This document shows positions 1 to 7,622 of a DNA stretch of 64,000 nucleotides, in pieces. A program made the position numbers and the translations under genes. The stretch covers positions 1-64,000 of the forward strand of contig NZ_NFLM01000003.1 of assembly GCF_002160915.1 (NCBI RefSeq), in the 5' to 3' direction. Position 1 is the first letter of the stretch. Each line of letters starts with the position of its first letter. The notes beneath the pieces are model-generated. The model did no database searches. It saw only the letters and a program-made list of their open reading frames with translations, and had not been told where the DNA came from. Source of the stretch: Faecalibacterium sp. An121. GTDB taxonomy: Bacteria > Bacillota > Clostridia > Oscillospirales > Ruminococcaceae.

Positions 1-199
1 CAGGATCGGAGCGGCGGGAGGCTGGCGCCCGGAAAAAGCGTTGTGCAATTCCTCTAATGCACTCTTACACGCTTTTTCAGCCAGCCGACTAGAGCGACTT
101 CTTCTTTTGGGTCCAGGGGCATACCCTGGTCGTCGAGGGTGGGTAGGGAGTCCAGAGGCCGACGCATTTTAGCGCTTTTTGCCCTCTTGACAAGCCGTG
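1..199. other. intergenic stretch, no supported gene
   Basis: No gene could be supported here. A 37-codon frame on the minus strand (54-167) has no Shine-Dalgarno sequence ahead of its ATG. A TTGTCA and a TAAAAT 16 nt apart on the minus strand resemble promoter boxes, but the TAAAAT overlaps that ATG, so a leaderless mRNA would be needed. It could also be the tail of something outside the window. Confidence 0.3.
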
Positions 200-295
200 T
201 CGTTTGTTTTGTATCGTACAGAATGCATGATTTGCATGATTTGAATGATTTTCTCAGGGTAGGGAAATCATTCACTTTGTACGACGCCAAACAAA
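200..295. repeat. compound inverted repeat
   Basis: An outer pair of imperfect arms (about 203-220 and 276-295, sharing a GTTT...TCGTACA pattern in opposite orientation) encloses a perfect 10-bp inverted repeat (TGAATGATTT at 242-251, AAATCATTCA at 265-274). Short direct repeats of CATGATTTG lie on the left side (about 226-245). The block is AT-rich against its surroundings and lies just downstream of the terminator of the uronate operon. It could be a small mobile palindromic element or a binding region; nothing in the sequence decides. Confidence 0.45.
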
Positions 296-320
296 AAGCC
301 CCCGGCGACCGAGCCGGAGG
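293..320 (-). terminator. Rho-independent terminator of the uronate/PTS operon
   Basis: Read on the minus strand, a GC-rich stem (CCTCCGGC pairing with GCCGGGGG, one mismatch) is followed by CTTTTTG. It lies about 30 nt after the stop codon of the last gene of the minus-strand operon. Confidence 0.8.
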
Positions 321-348
321 CGATGGCGGGAAACGGGGAAGGCGGGGC

Positions 349-1143
349 TTATACGCCGGTGCTGTCCCGGCCCCAGACCTCAAACTGGGTCAGGGCGGGG
401 AAGGGAGAGGGGTCGTCGGCCTTGATCAGCTGGCCCAGCCGGATCCAGGTGATCCCCTTGCGGGCAATGGACAGACGGTGGGGCTCATAGCTCTTTTCCA
501 GGCTGACGGTCTGGCTGGTGCCGTCCGAGAAGGTGAGGGTGACCTGGGTCCACCAGTTGTCGTGGGGGAAGTCGGCGCGGGTGTACAGCACGATGGTGTC
601 AAAGTCCACCGGCCGGCCAAAGTGCAGGGTCCATTCGGCGTCGTCCTGCTGGTTGATGCCCCAGGAGGAGAAGGGCCACTTGCCGTGGGAGCGGTTGGCC
701 AGCAGGCCGTCGATGGCGTTGCGGGCGGCGAAAACGCTTTCGCCCCGGGTCTCCACATTGGCGGTGGCGTGGGGGTAGCAGCCCTCCACGTCGTGCTGGT
801 CGGCGGGATTGAGAGCCAGATTGCGGTACCCCAGCTCCCAGGGCCAGGCGGGGCGCACCATCAGATAGTGGCGGTCGCCGGCAAAGGCCTTGGGATTGTG
901 GGCGAGCTTCTTTTCATCGAACAGGACCGGATACCGCAGGGTGGTGCCGGTCAGATAGACCAGGGCCTCGTCGATGCAGTCATCCACCCGCACCTTGTAA
1001 TAGCCGGGCTTCGATACCGTAAAGACGATCACGTCCCCCGGGGCGTATTCGCCGTATTTCCAGCCCAGGACCACTTCGCCGCTGCCGCTCAGCTCGGCTT
1101 TGGTCTGGCCGTCGGCGTCCAGAATGCAGATCTTGTTTTCCAT
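349..1143 (-). CDS. F5/8 type C (discoidin-like) carbohydrate-binding protein
   Basis: This 264-residue protein is the last gene of the uronate/PTS operon, 18 nt after the lyase gene. The C-terminal half (about residues 105-260) reads as an F5/8 type C or galactose-binding-like beta-sandwich: NLALN near the start, a segment with SSWGINQQDDAEWTL, then a DTIVLYTRADFPHDNWW strand pair and a terminal EVWGRD strand. The N-terminal 100 residues form a second beta-rich region that I do not recognise. There is no signal peptide, so it should be cytosolic. It may be an accessory binding module for the adjacent lyase encoded as a separate chain. The ATG follows GGGAGGGAACGAT. Catalytic function: none visible. 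Confidence 0.7.
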   Translation of the reverse strand: MENKICILDADGQTKAELSGSGEVVLGWKYGEYAPGDVIVFTVSKPGYYKVRVDDCIDEALVYLTGTTLRYPVLFDEKKLAHNPKAFAGDRHYLMVRPAWPWELGYRNLALNPADQHDVEGCYPHATANVETRGESVFAARNAIDGLLANRSHGKWPFSSWGINQQDDAEWTLHFGRPVDFDTIVLYTRADFPHDNWWTQVTLTFSDGTSQTVSLEKSYEPHRLSIARKGITWIRLGQLIKADDPSPFPALTQFEVWGRDSTGV

Positions 1144-1161
1144 ATCGTTCCCTCCCGGTGA

Positions 1162-3270
1162 TCAGGTTTTCAGGCGGATGCGCTCCAGCAGGGCGCCGTC
1201 GGCGTCCCGGTGCAGCACCACCGCCTTGCCATAGACGGGTATATCGTGGCAGAGGTACATTTTGCCGCCCCGGAAGGTCTCCCGGTGCCAGAGCAGGGCG
1301 GTCCAGGTGGTGCCGTCCGGCATCCGGAGATCCCAGGCGGTGAGACAGTCGGGGCTGACCGGCTGCGGTTTGCCGAACTGGAACACCGGAGCGCAGCTGG
1401 CCTCGATGCCTTCGGCGGTCAGCAGGGCGGCCCAGGTCTGACGGCCGTCCATCACGCCCCGCTTGCGCAGCACCGGCGCGTCGGTCTTTTCGTTGTAGCG
1501 CTTGGAATGGACGGCGGTGCCCAGGGTGAGGGGCGCGTCCGAGAACAGGTTCAGCCGGACGCCGCCGTTTTGCAGGGTGAAGGTCCGGTCTTTGCCCGTG
1601 ACCTGTACGGCCTCGTCCAGATGGAAGGATTCCTCCAGGACATGGGCTCCGGCGCAGCTGACATCCTGCACCGACAGCCATACGCCCCCCGGCAGGACCA
1701 GCACCTTGCGGACGATCAGATAGGGCGTGCCGTCGGCCAGGGTCCCGCGCAGGGGCATTTCGGCATAGGATGCGGCGCCCCGGGTGCAGGCGTAGCTCTT
1801 GAGCACCTCGCCGCAGGCGTCGTTGGTCCAGGAGCTGTCCGCATGGCCCCCCGACTGGCCGTCGATGACGCAGACCGAGTGGGCCTGGGGATTTTTCAGG
1901 GCCATCCGCAGGGGATCGTCCTCCCGGTAGGTGTAGCGGCCGCTGTCCACCAGGAAGGGCCGGCCCTTGTGGTACAGGCAGAGCTGGGTCTGGTCCAGAT
2001 GACCGTGACCGCTGCCCAGGGTGCTGTTTTTGAGCCAGGTGAAGTCGGCGTCCTCCTCCCAGCTGCTGCGCCAGAAGAAGTTGCCCGCATGGCCGCAGTC
2101 CCATTGCAGATGGCCGGGGACGCAGGCCGCGCGCTCCAGAAAGCGCTGCCGGCCCGGCGCGCCCAGCAGCCAGGCGCTGTCCATGTCCAGACGGCTGCCG
2201 GCGGCAAAGCGGTAGATGCCGCCGCCGTCCAGCAGCGCGGCCGACCGTGCCAGCACGTCCCGCACGTCGGTGACGTCGCTGTCGCACTGGGGCAGCTGCA
2301 GATGGGCCGGGTCGGCGGTGTAGAGCACATGGCGGCTGAGCACCCGCACGGCGCCCCACAGCCAGCCGGGCTGGCCCCGGTCATAGCCCTGCCCGGGGGC
2401 TGCGGCGGCTTCCTCCGCGTCGGTCCACAGGTGGGCCCCGGCCAGGGCGCGCCGGGCCCGGGAACACAGCGGCTGGCCGGCGGCCTGTGCATAGAGCAGG
2501 TGGGCCAGCAGCTTGACGCAGGTGTTGAGCACCTCCACATGGTACATGGCCGACTGCTCCCAGTGGGCGCCGTCCTCCAGGATCTGCAGCTCCAGTTCCT
2601 GCTCCAGTTCGTCCCAGGCCCACGCCTCCAGCCCGTCGGGCAAAAAGTCCCCGAACCAGGCATAGCCGGCGCAGATGGCGGTGGTCTGCAGCACGCCCCA
2701 GTTGCTCAGGGTGTATTTGCCGATGTACCGCGCCCGCATATTTTCAAACTGCCGGGCCATGCAGTCCAGCAGCCGGCCGGCCTGCCCGTCATCCAGGACG
2801 TTCCGGGCCAGCAGAGGCAGCAGCAGCCCGCACCAGTTCATGCAGCGGATGCCGGTGTCGATGGTGCGGGTGGCGTCGGTGCCCGCAAGGGTGATGGGGT
2901 TTCGCTCCGCCCAGTCCAGCAGGTAATCCCGCAGCGACGCCAGATACCGCTCCTCGCCGGTGAGCTGGGCGGCCTGCCAGAGCTTGAGCAGCAGGTCGTG
3001 GCGGTTGAGCATAAAGACCCACTCGGGGTCCCCGTTGGGACTGTACAGCCATTGGCCGGGCTCCAGGGTGTAGGGGGTGGGGCAGGGCTCCATGTCCCAT
3101 TTGTCCTGGAACCGGAAGGTATGGGCCAGCAGCTGGTCGGCCTGGCGCAGCAGCCCGGCGGCCTCGTCGGGACAGTGGCTGCGGATGTAGCGGGCGGTGC
3201 CGGCGGGGTCATAGCACTGGACAAAGCGCTGGCAAAGGGCCCGCAGGGCGGTGAGATCCGGTCGTTCCAT
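1162..3270 (-). CDS. heparinase II/III-like polysaccharide lyase, cytosolic
   Basis: A 702-residue protein of the heparinase II/III type: an N-terminal helical (alpha/alpha toroid) region, including TRTIDTGIRCMNW, YTLSNWGVLQT and HWEQSAMYHVEVL, followed by a beta-rich C-terminal half containing the STLGSGHGHLDQTQLCLY segment and a PFLVDSGRYTY strand. Such enzymes cleave uronate-containing chains by beta-elimination, leaving a 4,5-unsaturated uronyl end. I chose the ATG at 3270 (SD GGAGGGAACATC); a longer frame upstream has no homology-like sequence. No signal peptide is visible, so it probably acts inside the cell on imported oligosaccharides. It is co-transcribed with a PTS and GH88. The exact substrate (heparin/heparan, chondroitin, hyaluronan or another uronan) cannot be told from sequence. 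Confidence 0.8.
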   Translation of the reverse strand: MERPDLTALRALCQRFVQCYDPAGTARYIRSHCPDEAAGLLRQADQLLAHTFRFQDKWDMEPCPTPYTLEPGQWLYSPNGDPEWVFMLNRHDLLLKLWQAAQLTGEERYLASLRDYLLDWAERNPITLAGTDATRTIDTGIRCMNWCGLLLPLLARNVLDDGQAGRLLDCMARQFENMRARYIGKYTLSNWGVLQTTAICAGYAWFGDFLPDGLEAWAWDELEQELELQILEDGAHWEQSAMYHVEVLNTCVKLLAHLLYAQAAGQPLCSRARRALAGAHLWTDAEEAAAAPGQGYDRGQPGWLWGAVRVLSRHVLYTADPAHLQLPQCDSDVTDVRDVLARSAALLDGGGIYRFAAGSRLDMDSAWLLGAPGRQRFLERAACVPGHLQWDCGHAGNFFWRSSWEEDADFTWLKNSTLGSGHGHLDQTQLCLYHKGRPFLVDSGRYTYREDDPLRMALKNPQAHSVCVIDGQSGGHADSSWTNDACGEVLKSYACTRGAASYAEMPLRGTLADGTPYLIVRKVLVLPGGVWLSVQDVSCAGAHVLEESFHLDEAVQVTGKDRTFTLQNGGVRLNLFSDAPLTLGTAVHSKRYNEKTDAPVLRKRGVMDGRQTWAALLTAEGIEASCAPVFQFGKPQPVSPDCLTAWDLRMPDGTTWTALLWHRETFRGGKMYLCHDIPVYGKAVVLHRDADGALLERIRLKT

Positions 3271-3338
3271 GATGTTCCCTCCATAGAAAAAGACGGGGAT
3301 GCACAGCGCATCCCCGCCCAAAGGTTGGTTTGCAGAGG

Positions 3339-4151
3339 TCAGGCCAGGATGCCCAGCACCGACAGCAGGACGCCCACGATGATGGTCAGGATGACCAGCT
3401 TGTAGGTGGTCCACTTCTTCTTCTTGATGAGATAGAACATCAGAGCGGTGTACAGCACGGGCAGCAGCTTGGGCGCAATGGCGTCCATCATGCTCTGGAT
3501 CGATACCACCGACTGCTCGCCGGTGGGCATGGTGGAGACGTATTGCAGCGCACAGTTGATCTTGACGAAGTTGACCGCCAGACCCGAGATGACGGCGACG
3601 CCGATCATGCTGGCCACGTTGGAGATCTGGGCCATCTTCTCGGACAGGGTGGAAATGACGCTGGTGCCCAGCTTATAGCCCAGATTGCCGGTGAGGAGCT
3701 TGATGATCAGCAGGGTGATGTTCATGCCCAGCCAGAAGAACAGGGGTCCCAGCATCAGACCGTCGGCGGCCAGAGACGCGCCGATGGTGCCGAACAGGGG
3801 AGCCAGGCAGAACTGGGACAGAGAGTCGCCGATGCCGGCCAGAGGGCCCATCAGGGCCATCTTGATGTTGCGGATCTCAGCGCCGGGGGTCTTGTTCTGC
3901 AGCATCACCAGGTGCAGCGAGGTGATGAAGGGGGTGAAGTGGATGTTCGAGTTGAAGAACTCGATGTTGTCCTTCAGGGCAGCCTGCAGAGCGTCATCGT
4001 CGTCCTTGTACATCTTGCGCAGGGTGGGGTAGAGCATATTGGCGTAGCCCAGGCCCTGGTAGTTGCCGTAGTTGAAGCCGTTCTGCAAAAAGTAGGAGCG
4101 CAGCGACGTTTTGACGATGTCGCCCTTGGTGATCTGATAATTAGATGCCAT
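3339..4151 (-). CDS. PTS mannose/fructose/sorbose-family IID component
   Basis: A 270-residue integral membrane subunit. It begins with KGDIVKTSLRSYFLQNGFNYGNYQGLGY, typical of IID proteins, then has the MALMGPLAGIGDSLSQF signature and C-terminal membrane segments ending in several lysines (KKKKW) and a last helix. With IIC it forms the sugar channel. The ATG at 4151 (SD GGAGG, 12 nt upstream) is preferred over the in-frame TTG at 4163, which abuts the SD. It overlaps the IIC stop by 11 nt, implying translational coupling. Confidence 0.92.
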   Translation of the reverse strand: MASNYQITKGDIVKTSLRSYFLQNGFNYGNYQGLGYANMLYPTLRKMYKDDDDALQAALKDNIEFFNSNIHFTPFITSLHLVMLQNKTPGAEIRNIKMALMGPLAGIGDSLSQFCLAPLFGTIGASLAADGLMLGPLFFWLGMNITLLIIKLLTGNLGYKLGTSVISTLSEKMAQISNVASMIGVAVISGLAVNFVKINCALQYVSTMPTGEQSVVSIQSMMDAIAPKLLPVLYTALMFYLIKKKKWTTYKLVILTIIVGVLLSVLGILA

Positions 4152-4914
4152 CTTCGAATTCAACCTCCGATTCTTCCTCTTTGTTGGAGCTGCCGCTGTG
4201 CCAGAAAACGATCAGCGCAACGCAGGCGGCCAGGAACGTGACGCCCATGGTGGGCAGGCCCAGGTATGCAATGGCGATGTAGCCCAGCAGCACGAAGGGG
4301 ATCAGCTCCTTCTTGGCCATGACGTTCAGGATCATGGCAAAGCCGATGGCGGGCAGCATCTGACCGGCGACGCTCAGGCCGGCGTTCAGCCAGTCGGGGA
4401 TCAGGGCGATGACGGCGCTCAGGCCTTCCGAGCTGAACGCGGCGGCAAAGCCGATGATGAAGCCCACGATGGCAAAGACCGCGACGGTGGCGTTGGCGGC
4501 AATGCGGAACAGGGTGAAATTCTTGTTGTCCAGCGCCTTGATGGCGGTGCCGGTCAGGGTGGTGGCAAAGGTGTAAGTAGCGGTGATGACGAACTGGAAG
4601 GCCACGGCGAAGGGGATGCTCAGAGCCAGCGCGGTGTTGACGTCAACGCCGGCGGTGATGCACATGATGGCGCCCACGATGCCAGGGCCCATGTGGTTGG
4701 GGGGCACCGAGCCTCCCTGGGAGACGCCGTAGCCCATAAAGGCCAGCTCACCCACGGCGCCCATGGCCAGGCCGTTGATGGGGTCGCCCAGGATGATGCC
4801 CACGCCGGTGGCCATCACCAGGCAGCGGTTGGTGTAGATGCCCAGCAGGTTGCCGGCCAGGCAGACGGCGGTCCACAGACCGATCAAAAGACATTGTACA
4901 ATGCTGATTTCCAC
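4141..4914 (-). CDS. PTS mannose/fructose/sorbose-family IIC component
   Basis: A 257-residue polytopic membrane protein (about seven hydrophobic segments) with the IIC-type motifs GIILGDPINGLAMGAVGELAFMG and GGSVPPN. It is the permease domain that pairs with IID. The start codon is GTG at 4914 behind GGGAGGAACC. The acidic C-terminus (EEESEVEFEDG) overlaps the IID start. It lies 14 nt after the IIB gene. In streptococci the equivalent PTS imports unsaturated glycosaminoglycan disaccharides; that substrate is inferred here from GH88 and the lyase in the same operon. Confidence 0.92.
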   Translation of the reverse strand: MEISIVQCLLIGLWTAVCLAGNLLGIYTNRCLVMATGVGIILGDPINGLAMGAVGELAFMGYGVSQGGSVPPNHMGPGIVGAIMCITAGVDVNTALALSIPFAVAFQFVITATYTFATTLTGTAIKALDNKNFTLFRIAANATVAVFAIVGFIIGFAAAFSSEGLSAVIALIPDWLNAGLSVAGQMLPAIGFAMILNVMAKKELIPFVLLGYIAIAYLGLPTMGVTFLAACVALIVFWHSGSSNKEEESEVEFEDGI

Positions 4915-4928
4915 AAAAGGTTCCTCCC

Positions 4929-5417
4929 TTACAGATACTGGTTCAGATCGACCTGCTTGCCGCCGTCGTCGCCGGCCGCGGTGGTCTGGGTATTGAAGGT
5001 GATGCCGTACTGGTCACGCAGCGTCCGCAGGGCTTCCTTGTCCTCGGGACCCAGAGCGATGTACTTGCTGACCTCCTCCTTGCCGGGCGCGTGGTGGATG
5101 TTGCCCACGTTGATCTCCTTGGCAGGCACGCCGCCGGCCACCAGCTTCAGAGCATCCGCAGGGCTCTTGCAGACCAGGAAGATGACCTGCTTGGGCGAAG
5201 CCTTGTGGATGATGTCGCAGGTGTGCTGGATCGAGAAGAAGCGCATGGCGATGGTCTTGGGGACCACGGCCTTCATCAGCTGCTGCTGCATCGGATCTGC
5301 CGCGGCAGAATCGTTTGCAACGATCACGGTGTTGCAGCCAAGGGCTTTGATCCAAAGCTGCCCCTGCCCGTGGATCAGGCGCTCGTCGATACGGAATGCG
5401 ACAATGTTGGGTGTCAT
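4929..5417 (-). CDS. PTS mannose/fructose/sorbose-family IIB component
   Basis: A 162-residue cytosolic phosphocarrier. The N-terminus RIDERLIHGQ carries the phosphorylated histidine (H16). It accepts phosphate from IIA and passes it to the sugar as it crosses IIC/IID. The length fits the sorbose subfamily of IIB. The ATG at 5417 follows AAGGAGGAACAATCGTC. It lies between the GH88 gene (55 nt upstream) and IIC (14 nt downstream). Confidence 0.93.
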   Translation of the reverse strand: MTPNIVAFRIDERLIHGQGQLWIKALGCNTVIVANDSAAADPMQQQLMKAVVPKTIAMRFFSIQHTCDIIHKASPKQVIFLVCKSPADALKLVAGGVPAKEINVGNIHHAPGKEEVSKYIALGPEDKEALRTLRDQYGITFNTQTTAAGDDGGKQVDLNQYL

Positions 5418-5472
5418 GACGATTGTTCCTCCTTCATCATAAATCTATTTATACCGGGGACCGCACAGCGGC

Positions 5473-6663
5473 TCACCAGTACAAATCCCAATCCTTCCAG
5501 AACCGGACCAGGGCTTCCATATAATAGTAGTCGCCCCAGATGTTGCCCTCGTCCACGCCCTTGCCGCTGTGCCAGGAGTAAACGCCGTGGTACAGCACAG
5601 GGTTGCCGGGGGCAGCCTCATGGCCCTGGTAATTCTGGATCAGAGAGCGCAGGATGCGGTGGGCGGCGCGCTTGTAGGTGTCCTTTTCGGGGTCCACCTC
5701 CGGCAGGTATTTGCCCATCTCGTGCATCCCGCATACCGCGATGGCGGCGGCGGAAGAATCCCGCGACTGTCCCGAGCCGTCGCCGAAGATCAGGTCCCAA
5801 TAGCAGACGTCGTCCTCCGGCAGGCGGTTGAGGAAATAGTTGGTCATCCCCTCGTACAGGTTGATGGATGCGGGGTTGTGGTTCTGGATGTAGTTGAGGG
5901 GGATGCCGTAGATGCCCCAGGCCTGTCCGCGGGCCCAGGCGGAATCGTCGCTGTACCCCTGCCGGGTGGCGCCCCGCAGCGGCTCGCCGGTCTTGGCGTC
6001 AAAGTAATAGGTGTGGAACGCCGACGCATCGTCCCGGATGACGTAGTTGGCCGCCTTTTCAAAGTGCTTGTCGGCCGCCTGGGCGTACTTGGCATCGCCG
6101 GTGATCCGGGTGGCCCAGTACAGCAGAGGGATGTTCATAAAGCAGTCGATGATCAGACGGTAGTTGTCCTGGGCGCCCACAGCGCCCCAGGCCTGGATGA
6201 AGCCGTCCCGGGGGTTGTAGCGCTCCATCAGCTTGTCCGCAGCCAGGATGCCGGCCCGCTTGCCCTTTTCCGAGCCCACCAGCTTGTAGCCGGCCACACA
6301 GGAGGGCGAATACAAAAAGCCCAGGTCGTGGTGGTCCAGCTCGATGCGGTTCTCCACCCGGTGCAGGAAGGAGTCGATGTTCTCCTCGGCCCGCACCCGG
6401 AACGCTTCGTCCCCGGTGTACTCATAGCACAGCCACAGCAGGCCGGTCCAGAAGCCGTCGGTCCACTCGATGTTCTCGATGATGGGGTACTTCAGGCCCT
6501 TGGTGGCCGACCAGGGGAACTTTTTGCCAAAGTATTCCATGTTGGCCCGGGTCTGCCGGACCACATAGTCCATGGCCTGCTCCACCTCCGCTTTGGTCAG
6601 CAGGGGGGTGGACAGGTACTTGTCACGGAACCGGATGGGTTCCACAGCGATCTTTTTGATCAT
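5473..6663 (-). CDS. ugl: unsaturated glucuronyl hydrolase, GH88 family
   Basis: A 396-residue cytosolic hydrolase that removes the 4,5-unsaturated uronic acid from the non-reducing end of lyase products through vinyl-ether hydration. It reads as an alpha/alpha barrel with the GH88 landmarks: IEWTDGFWTG near residue 66, HHDLGF with D113 (equivalent to Bacillus UGL Asp88) and LIIDCFMN with D173 (equivalent to catalytic Asp149), then SDDSAWARGQAW. The ATG at 6663 (SD AAAGGAGAACATC) gives the usual family length; the open frame extends 32 codons upstream into the IIA gene without homology. It sits between IIA and IIB, tying the PTS to unsaturated uronyl sugars. Confidence 0.93.
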   Translation of the reverse strand: MIKKIAVEPIRFRDKYLSTPLLTKAEVEQAMDYVVRQTRANMEYFGKKFPWSATKGLKYPIIENIEWTDGFWTGLLWLCYEYTGDEAFRVRAEENIDSFLHRVENRIELDHHDLGFLYSPSCVAGYKLVGSEKGKRAGILAADKLMERYNPRDGFIQAWGAVGAQDNYRLIIDCFMNIPLLYWATRITGDAKYAQAADKHFEKAANYVIRDDASAFHTYYFDAKTGEPLRGATRQGYSDDSAWARGQAWGIYGIPLNYIQNHNPASINLYEGMTNYFLNRLPEDDVCYWDLIFGDGSGQSRDSSAAAIAVCGMHEMGKYLPEVDPEKDTYKRAAHRILRSLIQNYQGHEAAPGNPVLYHGVYSWHSGKGVDEGNIWGDYYYMEALVRFWKDWDLYW

Positions 6664-6688
6664 GATGTTCTCCTTTGTGCACAGGGCG

Positions 6689-7132
6689 TCAGATGCCGTC
6701 CTCGAACGCGGCGGCTTCGGCCTCCTCCTCCCCGGCGCCCAGAGCGTCCAGGTCCACAAAGCCCTCGGTGCCGGTCTGGATCACGTCGGCGGTCAGCTCG
6801 TCCAGCTCCATGTCGCCGCTGGAGAAAGCGGCCTCCACCACGGCGGGCATATTGGCGCCTGCCACCACCCGCATCCGCTTGCCGGTATACACGGCTTTGA
6901 TCTCGGCGGCCGTGCGGAAGGGGGTGCCCCCGGCCAGGTCGGTCAGGACCAGGATCTCCTCCTGCTCCATCCCATCCAGGGCCGCAAGCATCTTGGCCTT
7001 CAGCTCGTCGGTGCTCATGCCCTCCACAAAGTCTACGGCGGTCACGTTGCCGGGATTGCCGGCCACCAGGTTGACCGCGCTGAGCACGCCGCTGGGAAAG
7101 CCGCCGTGCCCTGCAATCAAGATTCCTACCAT
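6689..7132 (-). CDS. PTS mannose-family IIA component
   Basis: A 147-residue cytosolic phosphocarrier, first gene of the operon. The start MVGILIAGHGG contains the phosphorylated histidine H9, and the TDLAGGTPF segment is characteristic of EIIA-Man. It takes phosphate from HPr (a ptsH gene is at 36432) and hands it to IIB. The C-terminal tail beyond residue 130 is rich in Glu/Ala (EEEAEAAAFEDG). The ATG follows GGAGAAGGAGAAATAAC. The GH88 gene begins 25 nt downstream. Confidence 0.93.
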   Translation of the reverse strand: MVGILIAGHGGFPSGVLSAVNLVAGNPGNVTAVDFVEGMSTDELKAKMLAALDGMEQEEILVLTDLAGGTPFRTAAEIKAVYTGKRMRVVAGANMPAVVEAAFSSGDMELDELTADVIQTGTEGFVDLDALGAGEEEAEAAAFEDGI

Positions 7133-7266
7133 GTTATTTCTCCTTCTCCATACTTATTTCCACCTGCGGCCGTCCGGGGGGTGGACCCCGCCCGTCCACA
7201 GGAGGTGAAACGTTTTCGAAAAAAGAACAACCACGCGACGGTTTTTCTTTTGGACACAGATTGTTT

Positions 7267-7280
7267 ACAGATCATACAAA
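7267..7280 (-). promoter_or_regulatory. putative regulon operator (TTTGTATGATCTGT)
   Basis: On the minus strand this 14-mer lies just downstream of the promoter of the uronate/PTS operon. It matches the site over the 18779 gene promoter (TTTGTATGATACAG) in its first ten positions. Its place between -10 and start codon would suit repression. Assignment to a regulator is inference. Confidence 0.4.
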
Positions 7281-7300
7281 TTCAATCTATCACGACTATA

Positions 7301-7329
7301 ATTATGCACAGTTTTTTTCTGATTTTCAA
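7301..7329 (-). promoter_or_regulatory. promoter of the uronate/PTS operon
   Basis: On the minus strand, TTGAAA (7324-7329) and CATAAT (7301-7306) are 17 nt apart, about 170 nt upstream of the IIA start. The 490-nt gap 7133-7622 is otherwise AT-rich and holds several TTGTATGA-type half sites and a TTTGT/ACAAA inverted repeat near 7343-7353, suggesting a regulated intergenic region. No clear promoter for the divergent gene at 7623 was seen. Confidence 0.6.
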
Positions 7330-7622
7330 TAGGTTTTGAGCGTTTGTTACAAATTCAGCGATTCATACAAGAAAACCGAGGGGATTGTAGAATAAATGGA
7401 AAAGTGCCACAAGCCGGCCCAGACCGCTTTCGCGTGATTTTGGCTTGTATGCACAAACGGAGACGGAACTTTTGACGGAAATGCCAAAACGCCCCGCCCT
7501 TCCTTTTATAAAAGGTTCGCGCGCCCCGTCCCGCTTTTTTCTCCCCGCACGAATATTCCGCCCGCAAGTGTCAAAACTAAGCACAACACCCGTACACAGG
7601 TTACCGAAGGAGAAACAAGAGC

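Noticed and set aside
54-383. 109-codon minus-strand frame at the left edge
   Set aside because: It runs through the operon terminator and the compound inverted repeat, has no ribosome binding site at its start, and shows no recognisable protein features. Only the last 37 codons could be a small gene, and these also lack an SD.
7205-7216. cre-like sequence GAAACGTTTTCG in front of the PTS operon
   Set aside because: It resembles a CcpA site, but the central CG and flanks are out of register by one base relative to the consensus, so I did not call it. Catabolite control by HPr Ser46 remains plausible on other grounds.
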